Source: DYQY01 sp964643725
GTDB taxonomy: Bacteria; Margulisbacteria; Riflemargulisbacteria; GWF2-35-9; DYQY01
DNA: 26,247 nt
Assembly: GCA_964643725.1 (NCBI GenBank)
Contig: CAZXTL010000028.1
Coordinates: 1 to 26,247 of the forward strand
Direction: 5' to 3'
The position numbers and the translations under genes are program-made. Below the pieces are notes generated by a model. The model was not told where the DNA came from. It saw nothing but the letters and a program-made list of their open reading frames with translations, and did no database searches. The first letter of the stretch is position 1, and each line of letters starts with the position of its first letter. Positions 14,831 to 18,935 of the stretch are shown here, piece by piece.

Positions 14831-15310
14831 AAAGAAAGAATTTGCTGTTGGACTCCAAGCTGAGTTCACATGAAAACATATCCCATAGTTATAAGTAACT
14901 CTCCACTCTAAAGGCAACCAGTTCCCGCTATAGAATCGTGCATCAGCACTAGCTTGAGTTTGATAATATATTCGTTGAGAAAGCTGCTTATCGGCGAGTA
15001 AACCACCCATATCATTTTTAATTGAATCTGTTACTCCCCAAAAAATATAATCATTAGACCCTAAAGTATCATGAGTTGTAATAATAATCTTATAATTATC
15101 AGCATAACCTAGAGTAGAGTTATAAGTAGCCTGAAAATAAACATTACTTACGGTTGCATTAATAGTAACTTCAGTATTCCCGGAAACTCCTTGTACAAGC
15201 AAACCTGTAGGGGCCGTTGTAGCAGAAAATACACAAGAAAACCCTATAAATAAAAGGAAAAATAAAGATAGGGCTAGATTATGTAAGGCTTTACTAAACT
15301 TGCTAATCAA
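1..15310 (-). CDS. Giant secreted Ig-like repeat protein, C-terminus beyond the window (partial)
   Basis: No tta, cta or tca triplet occurs in this frame from 15310 to the left edge, so at least 5,103 residues (over half a megadalton) are encoded without interruption. The chosen start is TTG at 15310-15308, preceded by AGGGGG six bases away; the nearest upstream in-frame TTG and GTG lack a ribosome site. Residues 1-37 look like a signal peptide: lysines, a hydrophobic stretch (ALSLFFLLFIGF), then a signal-peptidase-I-type FSA/TT site. Residues about 38-165 form a distinct N-terminal region. The rest is a tandem Ig-like array. No catalytic motif, transmembrane anchor or sorting signal is visible, and the missing C-terminus would decide how it is attached. 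Family knowledge suggests an adhesin, stalk or surface-layer fibre; that is inference. It lies downstream of the rubredoxin operon but has its own leader and is separated from it by a terminator. Confidence 0.9.
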   Translation of the reverse strand, partial: MISKFSKALHNLALSLFFLLFIGFSCVFSATTAPTGLLVQGVSGNTEVTINATVSNVYFQATYNSTLGYADNYKIIITTHDTLGSNDYIFWGVTDSIKNDMGGLLADKQLSQRIYYQTQASADARFYSGNWLPLEWRVTYNYGICFHVNSAWSPTANSFFRVFDRNVPSISVKVPTADLDAWHSVSKDWMTAITVNFFSQGVSNLAQGEYSYNGIIKQISGLIGQTNVTKQLSVSFSLLSEGINLVTIKVSDNAGNFVTQVFNINKDLSLPTINVSSNLAINPYFSNWITQNSSFYQAISVSFSDQGLAGLKDISVALLNSNGSYYKTISRNVASSSYNTPWGFLWSEIPQGLSQLLVTLNDNAGNTNNIIPLQIRKDEIPPYISRYLPTASYENRWFSNFSGFQPDGSGSRINLLNIDIDFVDTQSYVESIRYLISNNTSIIDSGTVVSKAAISYYLTNWQIPFEKFNNGYNEVYVSFNDNAGLSSSNVKVFSLQKDTVLPQLTYIVSDNSAYLSKWYREAPSALATINFTASDNAYSKLNSIIYYVNNEAVKGYVSQNMNVSSYNFRLSDIPTTDYMKQGTNNLWVRVVDNAGNLYEESILKFQRDIVAPALNDIDSVKNNFPRDYDFWTNYYPRWVTLNNPLSFSDVHSGIAKMEYYVSNNARHQWTTISVLAGSANYAASQWMVSASLLTEGVNTILVSRNDVLGNSAFEEFIVKLDFTSPNYHSGVSSSSQEFQYWYKEDKAFLGNIIVTFSDDGYSLLKTVEYIVENQGAQSLPFPLPGNTQIDADTYTQTWGVNWLKLNNGTNNIRVRVVDNAKNETTSPVLFSVKKDISSPNVISSETVSDNKFINWYSSRPIWMDEISITFNDEGYSNLKAVTLNIYNSVTATTDNWPISDVLDKKTIYLGSQFSWGWLVQGISNVYSILEDNAGNISKTGLLFTVKKDIEKPNFATRTSVNVFQGWYRAFAPTIPTIQVHDVDFVDYGGSSLNYIGYIVEVLTGGMRQYDISKNMNIGFYNNNWILSTDYFQDGTNNVYVVISDNAGNLNSIYQKADLLFTIKLDSKNPSFDNKVTYGTNWTNATPNFFNSVTLNFYDEGYSLIKDIYYIVSNNSNWLRTVTIDQNVNRFSRTSTWNIQWASLTNGVNEIWVSLNDNAGRQVVSKAWEVRKDIIPPSFNNRMTLSVATYNVWYNSPQPWMNSISVSFTDAGGSGISKIYYRVNNASNASGSVDVPISVNFVEGTTQYSVNWAVSWGILVNGVNSISVLISDNAGNLITSNCLFWIKKDITTPNIVHNIISKDIKYSWRWYNHAPDGRAFYYDNQYYNELNVGSIPISFEDIGSSNLKEASCIIENEANTTYSVIFEDRSNVTYRYPWALKWDLFMEGTNNIKISVTDNAGNNTKSDVIFSVKKDLTFPSYDVYFIPIPSSSYFATTQNWMKVNSPNNDFVFYDQNLSKIKRVYYKFYNDSFSSEINVYNSITRNEYVTYDRRISSFNFSFANALQGYSEIYVGVEDFAENKTQYTRLIASFNKDTYVPIVNKDGLFNPPNNWINEGSWLSSPPSWWASIPISFEDQGNKLEYSGIKSIEYSVYHNNTFNSKGSIGGTFASRQEIYNGTWSIPWEKITSDLNIIRVSITDNAGNNYQEELFRIKKDVLTTNIVTNSIPSQLEQNKWYKESYPWMSNLDIDFYDGGMSSINMIDYVVSINGRLTRNHVVEYTNPSNYFIQNWSISFGVLAEGTNDILIYVSDNAFNLVTTNVIFSIKKDSLLPSFNVTDTSFFTNERWYNTTDIYSLLPITVRDMGYSGLEDISLILYNNGVTTNRVVTKSMGNYHGIYSSITTTWPSFNEGVTQVRLSVTDNASNNILSDVLFSVRKDQSAPTFSYMGEHDVDALLWYGRAPTWLSDIQIRFRDTGGSKISTVSYAVVTTTTTSWYVVNGSVNNDSYTSAWSISWNTLVEGLNGISVKVEDGAGNFTTSSVLFTIYKDSTYPSINHNVSVSIESQNIWYNTTKDWMLGVTFNVREITDNAINGRVSSLNGLGYMVGDIEFNLISGNSVITLDSNFMISFALINEGINNVYLLASDNARNITSINVLTIKKDVSNPRIIDNRQIHISSFNVWYNSTPNFCVSVNVDFSDEEFSLLSRSAYVIYNSTGTNTYDIFTSTLGVPIHINNWNIYWSQLTNNINTIDVMVEDHATNKVASSAMFVVRKDIDPPTYIMNTVSSEYQQKWYNIYHISDPAFGLRQEYAVTVTFNDTGFSRLKSMVYIVEQYNSGNVTEDLQIFLNHANATNNSSPMFVWNWDKLSQGINTVSVRAEDWAGNSINNFAFNVRKDVTPPQCTYKVTADVGFVWHSTMPTWATQISVNFKDTGYSMLKSVMWNIIREEDPSLIKQVTITYNENGIPNFGYSALSVSWNDLYPGTNRISFLLQDRAGNVSETAYFILLKDDESPIFSTVGQPVSDVSQNAWYSVTPDWADQRINIYFSDLGYSFLKTCWYDVVNASGNRRTTLNNALIYNERFPSFNAGWSIRWSDLVNSQNLINVGAIDWASNNISSLRTVLTINKDTIIPKIITSNFIIPTDSLQQAWYNVVPSYAKRVTVGAQDLDFSKLMNIKYCVTSRNEYFEEQLGTVTENINGMPSYNVPWDVLATNLLQGTNNLYVRVADRANNVVTTNKLFTIKYDNVSPDIDDAQINVASINAVFMGVDNWDKYLSAITVNFRDNTSLLKEIGYKVVNSTNPAGVTSVISTNINAISYNQPFAVSWNLANGGINQVFVIVTDNANNRSEKFLFRIKRDVGPPSIDVTTSVSSEQQGTWYRTSQPWLDNISVTLNDDESGLGSFGYVVISINGRCTYDVNSDLKGVLTPTTQIFSVQFENIFNETRSTINVWAKDTVGMVSTSFLYVFQKDITAPRVSVNEILSANKFIKWLKDDFAYRDTSSFGTYASLNIVIYDPASGLSSLNYGVQVVGNASISWYPVDFIQPSLNHNKGISIPFGNLVDGKNIIWISAIDIAGNTQNYQTACTINIDTKSPSYNAINHNLFYLNAHPWINSSNQLPTPYININFSDSGGSGLKSAKYKLILNGATQNVSSNIFIPTLPTAAVNSTTNTGWRIDWSVLTDGVNEMLLIVEDHAGNIITSNRVVYVNRDSITPTANTSNFPYQNIWYNVSQNWIENINVSFRDMGGAKLQSVWHTISNDRTQDIPIALNINSTNYNTPWKIEFYFQQGDYRPLQNGINYISYKVIDNATNSTNYPNMFKVKKDVMKPSFNNLELNDFSRWYNASQNWMSTINVDFFDQHSGLATISFIVSNSIGAIEYRITKCVTEQVYAYTNDWKISWDSVLTNGLNEVFVSFSDYAKNTQNSALLFTIKKDIVTPWIINNQASDFISWYKSTPDWATAINISFYDAGFSDIKEISYNVIHQDQSVSSSIIINGTPGSTYVTPWTLYWSDLQEGINTVQVAVIDYAGSYVPTFAFVVKKDSFAPTMNDHLPVNIASKNIWYASTPNWATNLNIDFGDNLSGDSGMKLVSYIVTNNGYFFKNSFYKNSVITTKNFVNNWAILWDDLREGTNNISLEAVDSATNNFTTNNYLMIKKDISDPYLIISDNYLAIFSGWFKADNPPIEFLNHISINFKDTYSGLKSATYIISNNYSSKNSTVILSSNIGGATLYTQPWSISWNTLSNGANEVYVVLVDSVDHVVTYNRFAVMKDTMTPTITENIYKVQFNSWLNMNKQWLWNAIAVTVNDLGGSGIDKVEWKVSANGRDISTQDQTGGGLNNKSFVLNLYDNWSLVTDSRNDIYLSYYDKAGNSTSSYIVSLLKDTKPPSLSIEQIGFSTENWYNLALSSIGVTIHVIDGGESWIKSIKYEVRQGVANGSEAFLNGSLGFVAASNDFYYCVPVSWNKLYQGISTISITVEDNAGNLSLAKSITFKKDISSANVDISEGPIVYYNRAFYDKDNQTTPIKVSFWDVAPGSGIKDILLWVSHNINQSEIELFRDGITYNYRQWNIAWVSLNNGYTEVFVTVNDNAGNQTNKYLFKVLKDADVPQIHSNETRASGWYSNVNTPSWLSEVMVTFDDIGSSNIQRIQYGVSINNAIKWYTITDCENISQNFSITGRFDSYYQSWPISWNVLTNGVNEIYVSINDFALNSTRSYVIRISKDVISPNLINNEAILPNTKKFELWHSINTPNGMTTFNVIIFDKGGSGLASISYQINENGWESLTNDARGSTTFDNWSIQWSKIDNGTNDIRVSFNDYASNRYGEQVFTIYKDTIKPSISSNVISKDVDFYRFPERDGVPGRGNLPPSLNFAVTITDNGYSGINIIQYGVSSNKFTNGIKWVTDPTYSRVDIVQYVQLDWEQITDGENEIFISVNDLAGNTASTNRSIFTLRKDTSPPNINHSFVNGETYEAYFPLNLRPATVTPFIVTFSEEIGSSGLATINYGIKRVSADPYGAYGIEWFLVTAFATETVYSYTSDVAINYNALGEGTNEVYFYVLDMAGFSTLELSYFIKKDTQVPISEITELLPLNFNVTLNRWYKEQPDWWTDLPIKISDAGGSHISTISYKIITNSSGQINDIPWTATPYNLSLDEFTSINIAWSSLNIGSNEIWIQAEDNGFNILSFNAFTIKVDTENPTANYTSGYPFATYNLWYREDNPLLQGINFSFYDYSYSGLVSLNYVVTANNYRNTFNVWQNTEIPGSSWIWHGDYSYSSTWIVSWNVLTDDTNYISVIFKDYAGNDSTSKNIFYLKKDTLTPNLMINRELISNNSIDTWYNNFNPWMQDLTADVLDRGFSGIQYAKMYIGTFNSIVNVAYIATQNIAKTNISGLVFNNPGLNLGKNYWDLLNNGTNNIAIEVGDNSGDFSRQVFNTASAYAFFIKKDIVSPNFEISGNWKISNADEMQKWHRTSPTYNSSINIDFYDTGYSNFSTIQYVISYNNNQVIRGITANSIVYNKPSYTPNWTVDWSLLTSGVNEIYVSFNDRAGNKVVSGPVFQVLKDIISPNITNNITGWTTTFNWWLRSPAIPSASWLNSINIYFSDLGGSKLQMASYIVSQDSRKSRVTTNITGVSGNNNVTANWSLAWSALDNGTNNIYVQALDWAGNSTFNF

Positions 15311-15376
15311 AAAAATCCCCCTTGAATGATGCACCAACGATTACAATAATACCTAAAAAAGCCAAGTTTTATAAGG

Positions 15377-15406
15377 GTTTTATATGAATAATTATTAATA
15401 TAAAAC
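15377..15406. promoter_or_regulatory. 30-bp palindrome upstream of the giant gene (candidate operator)
   Basis: GTTTTATAT at 15377-15385 is repeated in inverted form at 15398-15406, and the core between them (AATAATTATT) is itself a palindrome, so 28 of 30 positions are symmetrical. It sits 67 bases upstream of the TTG start and just upstream of where a -35 would fall for the TATTAT at 15346-15351. It resembles a dimeric repressor or activator site. It does not match a PerR box well, and in DNA this AT-rich chance cannot be excluded. Confidence 0.4.
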
Positions 15407-15580
15407 TACAAATAAGTTATCTTTCTATAAACCATTATGCCCTAATAAAAAAACAAGAAACATAAAAGCTTTCAATCGCTTATAAATAAAGGGATACAGG
15501 AATATCTAAAAAAATAGATATATCAAAACAAACAGGGATTTTATGAAACACTAAAATATATTAAAAAAAAGCGATGGATC

Positions 15581-15609
15581 AAAAAGAGGGAAGAGCATAT
15601 TCCTCCCTC
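15581..15609 (-). terminator. Intrinsic terminator of the perR-rbr-rubredoxin operon
   Basis: Read on the minus strand, GAGGGAGGA (15609-15601) pairs with TCTTCCCTC (15594-15586) as a 9-bp stem with one G-U pair and a six-base loop, followed directly by TTTTT (15585-15581). It begins 14 bases after the rubredoxin stop and should keep this operon from reading into the giant gene. Confidence 0.85.
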
Positions 15610-15623
15610 AATCTTATCAAAAA

Positions 15624-15761
15624 CTATATTTTCTCAAACTGATCCTTCCCTACACCACAATCAGGACACGTCCAGTCATCAGGAAGATCTTCAAACTCTA
15701 CACTATCGTTGTCTGCAGGATCATAAATATACCCACAAATTGTACATTCAAATTTATTCAT
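15624..15761 (-). CDS. Rubredoxin (45 residues)
   Basis: A one-iron electron carrier that passes single electrons to rubrerythrin and flavodiiron proteins in the cytoplasm of anaerobes. The short protein begins MNKFECTICGYIYDP and has the two knuckles C6-x2-C9-G and C32-P-D-C35-G that hold the iron, plus the usual aromatic core (Y11, Y13, W30, F42). Its length is slightly under the typical 52-54 residues because the loop between the knuckles is short. The start is an ATG with AGGAGG (15768-15773) six bases upstream. It follows rubrerythrin by 15 bases and is the last gene before the terminator. No rubredoxin reductase is in the window, so the electron source must be encoded elsewhere. Confidence 0.95.
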   Translation of the reverse strand: MNKFECTICGYIYDPADNDSVEFEDLPDDWTCPDCGVGKDQFEKI

Positions 15762-15776
15762 TAAATACCTCCTTTT

Positions 15777-16349
15777 TTAATAATTTTCTTCTTTGATTTC
15801 AAAATACTTTTTAGCATGTAAGCAAGCAGGACAAAGGTCAGGAGCAGATTTTCCTTCCTTCACGTATCCACAATTTCTACATTTCCACACAACAGAAGTT
15901 TTCTTAGAATACACCTGACTATCCTGAATATTGCCAAGCAGCTTCGTGTATCTTTCCTCATGTGCCTTTTCTGCTACTGATACTTCCTCAAAGCAAACTG
16001 CAACATCCTCAAACCCTTCTTTCCTTGCTGTTTTCGCAAAAGCAGGATAAAGGATGCTCCACTCTTCATGCTCTCCACCAGCTGCTCCACTAAGATTATC
16101 TATTGTAGTACCTATCCTACCTGCAGGATAAGAAACTGTAAGCTCTAGCATTCCGCCCTCTAAGAACTTAAAAAACCTCTTAGCATGCTCTTTTTCATTA
16201 TCAGCTGTTTCCAAAAATATAGCAGATATTTGCTCATATCCTTCATTCTTTGCAACACTAGCAAAATAAGTATATTTATTCCTAGCCTGAGATTCTCCAG
16301 CAAACGCCTTCAATAAATTTTTCTCTGTTTCTGTACCTTTTAAACTCAT
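15777..16349 (-). CDS. rbr: Rubrerythrin (peroxide reductase)
   Basis: Reduces hydrogen peroxide to water with electrons from rubredoxin, protecting anaerobes from oxidative damage. The 190-residue protein has the full two-domain layout. An N-terminal four-helix ferritin-like domain (about 1-140) carries the di-iron ligands E19, E52 with H55 in the NEKEH motif, E93 or E96 in GGEHEEW, and E121/E127 with H130 in EEVSVAEKAH. A C-terminal rubredoxin-like domain (about 152-190) has C157-x2-C160 and C173-x2-C176. The ATG at 16349 has AGGAGG (16360-16365) ten bases upstream, inside the last codons of perR, which suggests translational coupling. It is the second gene of the perR operon, and the PerR boxes at its promoter imply induction by peroxide. 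Confidence 0.96.
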   Translation of the reverse strand: MSLKGTETEKNLLKAFAGESQARNKYTYFASVAKNEGYEQISAIFLETADNEKEHAKRFFKFLEGGMLELTVSYPAGRIGTTIDNLSGAAGGEHEEWSILYPAFAKTARKEGFEDVAVCFEEVSVAEKAHEERYTKLLGNIQDSQVYSKKTSVVWKCRNCGYVKEGKSAPDLCPACLHAKKYFEIKEENY

Positions 16350-16356
16350 TTCTAAT

Positions 16357-16818
16357 CTACCTCCTATTAAAAATCTTAACTTTCTGTCTTAATAAATTCA
16401 ACAGTTTACCTTTCTTCACCTCCTTATTACATTGCTTGCAAGTTCCTATAAAATATCCCAAAAATGAATCCGGCTTATTGCCCATCAAATCCAACACACT
16501 TATATCAATAAAGTTCGACGATACATCTTCAATACTTCCACACTTAGTACAATAAAAATGAAAGTGATTCTCCAGTGTAACATCAAATATTGCCTTATCG
16601 TCAGGACCGCTAATCCTCTTAAGAATCCCTTTCTCTACAAATAGAGAAACAACATTGTACACTGTTGCAAGTGAAATAATTTCTGTTGAATTTGATATTG
16701 AATCAAATATTTGATCCACACTAAGATGTCTTTTCTCAGATATTAGATAATCCAAAACCTTCACCCTCTGGGCTGTAATATTTATTCCTTTACTTTTTAA
16801 TATTTCTGTTGCTTTCAT
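16357..16818 (-). CDS. perR: PerR-type peroxide-sensing repressor (Fur family)
   Basis: A metal-dependent repressor that senses peroxide by oxidation of iron-ligating histidines. The 153-residue protein has an N-terminal winged helix (about 1-80, with SLATVYNVVSLF as recognition region) and a C-terminal dimerisation domain. The Bacillus PerR sensing-site ligands H37, D85, H91, H93 and D104 all have counterparts at a constant offset of six: H31, D79, H85, H87 and D98. The aspartate at the last position is the residue that separates PerR from Fur. The structural zinc site is C90-x2-C93 and C127-x2-C130. The start ATG has only a weak AG-rich ribosome site. It heads an operon with rubrerythrin and rubredoxin and is probably autoregulated through the boxes at 16831-16862. 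Fur or Zur is less likely given the ligand pattern. Confidence 0.92.
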   Translation of the reverse strand: MKATEILKSKGINITAQRVKVLDYLISEKRHLSVDQIFDSISNSTEIISLATVYNVVSLFVEKGILKRISGPDDKAIFDVTLENHFHFYCTKCGSIEDVSSNFIDISVLDLMGNKPDSFLGYFIGTCKQCNKEVKKGKLLNLLRQKVKIFNRR

Positions 16819-16837
16819 AATGTCTTTCTTTTATAAT
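16809..16837 (+). promoter_or_regulatory. Promoter for mutM operon
   Basis: TTGCTT, 17 bases, then a consensus TATAAT. Transcription would start near 16844, leaving a leader of about 57 bases before the mutM ATG. The -35 overlaps the first codons of perR on the other strand. Confidence 0.5.
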
Positions 16838-16845
16838 TATTCTAA
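16831..16845. promoter_or_regulatory. PerR box 1, over the mutM-side promoter
   Basis: TTATAATTATTCTAA matches the known Bacillus PerR box (TTATAATNATTATAA) at 13 of 14 defined positions. It covers the TATAAT (16832-16837) of a plus-strand promoter with TTGCTT at 16809-16814 and a 17-base spacer, so bound PerR would block transcription of mutM and the genes after it. Confidence 0.65.
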
Positions 16846-16847
16846 AT

Positions 16848-16862
16848 TTAGAAGTATTATAA
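16848..16862. promoter_or_regulatory. PerR box 2, over the perR-side promoter
   Basis: TTAGAAGTATTATAA matches the PerR box consensus at 12 of 14 defined positions and lies two bases from box 1. On the minus strand it contains TATAAT (16861-16856), spaced 17 bases from TTGTAT (16884-16879), placing the box over the -10 of the perR operon promoter. Autoregulation is the usual arrangement for PerR. Confidence 0.6.
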
Positions 16863-16884
16863 ATTATTAGAAAATAAAATACAA
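16856..16884 (-). promoter_or_regulatory. Promoter for perR operon
   Basis: On the minus strand TTGTAT, 17 bases, then a consensus TATAAT. Transcription would begin near 16849, about 31 bases before the perR ATG. The two divergent promoters interlock, and each -10 lies inside a PerR-box-like sequence. Confidence 0.5.
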
Positions 16885-16900
16885 GCAAAGGAATAAAACA

Positions 16901-17725
16901 ATGCCAGAGCTACCAGAAGTCGAAACAATAAGCAGAGACTTAAACACCCACCTAGCAGGGAAAAGAATAAACTCTATTGTAATTCTTGATAACAGAAACC
17001 TTAGAGGAACTAGCTCTGACGAATTTATTAACAAAACAGCATCAAATACTATTAATAAAATATATAGAAAAGGCAAAGCACTTATAGTAGATATTTCTAA
17101 TGGATACTCAATAATTTTTCACCTTAGAATGACTGGAAAATTTATTATTCAAGATAAAATAATAGAAACCGAAAAACATTCTATGATAATTTTTAGCACA
17201 GATACTGAGAACATTATATTTTCAGATATTAGAAAGTTTGCAACAATAAATCTAATAAATACATTGAAACTTTATGAAAATTCTTACTTAAAAAACATCG
17301 GGATTGACCCCACCTTAGACAACTTTACTTATGATATTTTCAAAGAAATCATAAATTCATCTCATAAAAAGACTACCAAAGCCTTTCTGCTGGAACAAAC
17401 AAAAATAGTAGGAATAGGCAATATATATGCTTCTGAAATACTTTTTAACGCAAAAATTTCCCCAGAAAGAATTATTGGTTCACTAACTAATATAGAAATT
17501 AATACTCTTCATGGCTCAATAGTTAGTATTCTAAAAGAGGCTATAAGTCTTCGTGGTACGACATTTTCTGATTACAGAGACGGATTTAATAAAAAAGGTG
17601 GGTTCCAAAACAAATTAAAGGTATATAATAAATATAATGAGACCTGCTCTTCTTGCGGTGAAAAAATAAAAAAAATTAAACAAAATGGCAGAAGCACTTT
17701 TTATTGCAATACCTGCCAAAAATAA
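16901..17725 (+). CDS. mutM: Formamidopyrimidine-DNA glycosylase
   Basis: Base-excision repair enzyme that removes 8-oxoguanine and formamidopyrimidines and nicks the abasic site. The 274-residue protein begins MPELPEVETI, with the catalytic proline P2 and glutamate E3 exposed after removal of Met1. It has the conserved lysine in RKGKALIVDI near residue 57, a central helix-two-turn-helix region containing the motif IVGIGNIYASE, and a C-terminal zinc finger C249-x2-C252, C269-x2-C272 with R264 in GRSTFYC. Length is normal for the family. The ATG has AAGGA about ten bases upstream. It is first in a plus-strand operon, 13 bases ahead of a flavodiiron protein, and starts opposite perR. This places oxidised-DNA repair under the likely control of a peroxide sensor. 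Confidence 0.95.
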   Translation: MPELPEVETISRDLNTHLAGKRINSIVILDNRNLRGTSSDEFINKTASNTINKIYRKGKALIVDISNGYSIIFHLRMTGKFIIQDKIIETEKHSMIIFSTDTENIIFSDIRKFATINLINTLKLYENSYLKNIGIDPTLDNFTYDIFKEIINSSHKKTTKAFLLEQTKIVGIGNIYASEILFNAKISPERIIGSLTNIEINTLHGSIVSILKEAISLRGTTFSDYRDGFNKKGGFQNKLKVYNKYNETCSSCGEKIKKIKQNGRSTFYCNTCQK

Positions 17726-17738
17726 AGGAGTAATTAAG

Positions 17739-18935
17739 ATGGTGCCCTACAAACTAGCAGAAAATATATATTGGGTTGGAGCTATTGACTGGAACCTCAG
17801 AAATTTTCACGGATACCTTACGCAAAGAGGCTCAACCTACAACGCATACTTAATTATTGACGAAAAAATAACACTTATTGATACTGTTAAAAGTCATTTT
17901 TCAGAAGAAATGATAGAACGAATATCAGCAATCATTGACCCCTCCAAAATAGATACAATTATTGCCAACCATGTAGAGATGGACCATTCTGGATCTCTTC
18001 CAAGAATGATGGAAATCTGCCCTAATGCGAAAATATATTCTTCAGTAGCAGGAGTACAAGGACTAAAAGAACATTACAAAAAAGATTGGAACTTTATGCC
18101 AGTTAAAACGGGAGACATTCTTTCTTTAGGCAAAAAAACTGTTAAATTTTTCGAAACAAAAATGGTTCACTGGCCTGACAACATGGTTTCCTATCTTGAA
18201 GAAGACCAGATACTCTTCTCCAACGATGCCTTTGGCCAACACATAGCCTCTACTGAACGAACTGATTCCGAATTCCCTTTTGATATAACCATTAAGGAAG
18301 CAAAAAAATATTATGCTAATATTGTGCTTCCCTTCGGATCTCAAGTCCAAAAAGCAATGCAATCACTGTCTGGTCTTGATTTTAAAATAATAGCACCTAG
18401 CCACGGTATTATCTGGAAAGAGCATATCAAAGATATCTTAAAAAGTTACAGTGAATGGATGATAAATGAAACTAAAGAAAAAGCTTTGGTAATTTATGAC
18501 ACAATGTGGGGCTCAACGGAAAAAATCGCACTTTCATTAGTAGATTATTTTGAAAGCCAAAAAATATCAGTCAAACTTTTTAATCTTCAATCCTCTCATA
18601 TGTCTGATATTATGACAGAAATAATTGATGCTAAATATATTTGCATAGGATCTCCTACTTTAAACAACAACCTCTTACCGACCGTATCGGCTTTTTTGAC
18701 CTACATGAAGGGTCTAGCACCTAAAGGAAGAACAGGGCTTGCTTTTGGCTCTTATGGGTGGGGAGGGCAAAGCGTTGGGCAAATAGAAGACACATTTAAA
18801 GAATTAGGATTCAAGGTTTTACCACAAATACGTCTTAAATTCATACCTGACAAAAAAGATATTGATTTAAATATAGAAAAATTGCAAAATGAACTTAAAC
18901 TTATAAATAAAGGAGAATTAAATGGGAATATCTAA
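17739..18935 (+). CDS. Flavodiiron protein (oxygen / nitric oxide reductase)
   Basis: Four-electron reductase of O2 to water (or NO to N2O) in anaerobes, normally fed by rubredoxin. The 398-residue protein has an N-terminal metallo-beta-lactamase domain (about 1-250) with the di-iron ligands H78-x-E80-x-D82-H83, H144, D163 and a later histidine in PSHG. A C-terminal flavodoxin domain (about 255-398) has the FMN phosphate loop YDTMWGSTE and the GSYGWGG loop. I chose ATG 17739 because AAAGGAG lies eight bases upstream and the protein then starts as the family does (PYKLAENIYWVGAIDW); the in-frame ATG at 17685 lies inside mutM. No extra rubredoxin domain is fused, so the separate rubredoxin at 15624-15761 is a natural partner. 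Confidence 0.95.
   Translation: MVPYKLAENIYWVGAIDWNLRNFHGYLTQRGSTYNAYLIIDEKITLIDTVKSHFSEEMIERISAIIDPSKIDTIIANHVEMDHSGSLPRMMEICPNAKIYSSVAGVQGLKEHYKKDWNFMPVKTGDILSLGKKTVKFFETKMVHWPDNMVSYLEEDQILFSNDAFGQHIASTERTDSEFPFDITIKEAKKYYANIVLPFGSQVQKAMQSLSGLDFKIIAPSHGIIWKEHIKDILKSYSEWMINETKEKALVIYDTMWGSTEKIALSLVDYFESQKISVKLFNLQSSHMSDIMTEIIDAKYICIGSPTLNNNLLPTVSAFLTYMKGLAPKGRTGLAFGSYGWGGQSVGQIEDTFKELGFKVLPQIRLKFIPDKKDIDLNIEKLQNELKLINKGELNGNI

Larger units (their letters stand above)
15311..15623. other. Intergenic region between the giant gene and the rubredoxin gene
   Basis: These 313 bases hold no convincing gene. They contain the terminator of the perR operon (15581-15609), a 30-bp near-perfect palindrome (15377-15406), a smaller inverted repeat (arms 15502-15508 and 15515-15521 around six A) and, nearest the giant gene, a possible -10 hexamer TATTAT on the minus strand (15346-15351) whose -35 match is poor. 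The sequence is very AT-rich, so weak promoter matches carry little weight. Confidence 0.7.

Noticed and set aside
15502..15521. Inverted repeat ATATCTA / TAGATAT as a terminator
   Set aside because: The stem is only AT-rich and seven bases long, no T run follows in either direction, and the GC-rich hairpin at 15581-15609 is already a convincing terminator.
16867..17076. Minus-strand 69-residue frame opposite mutM
   Set aside because: Antisense shadow of the well-supported mutM gene, with no ribosome site or motif.
17685..17738. Upstream ATG extending the flavodiiron protein by 18 residues
   Set aside because: It lies inside mutM with no ribosome site; ATG 17739 has AAAGGAG at proper distance and fits the family start.
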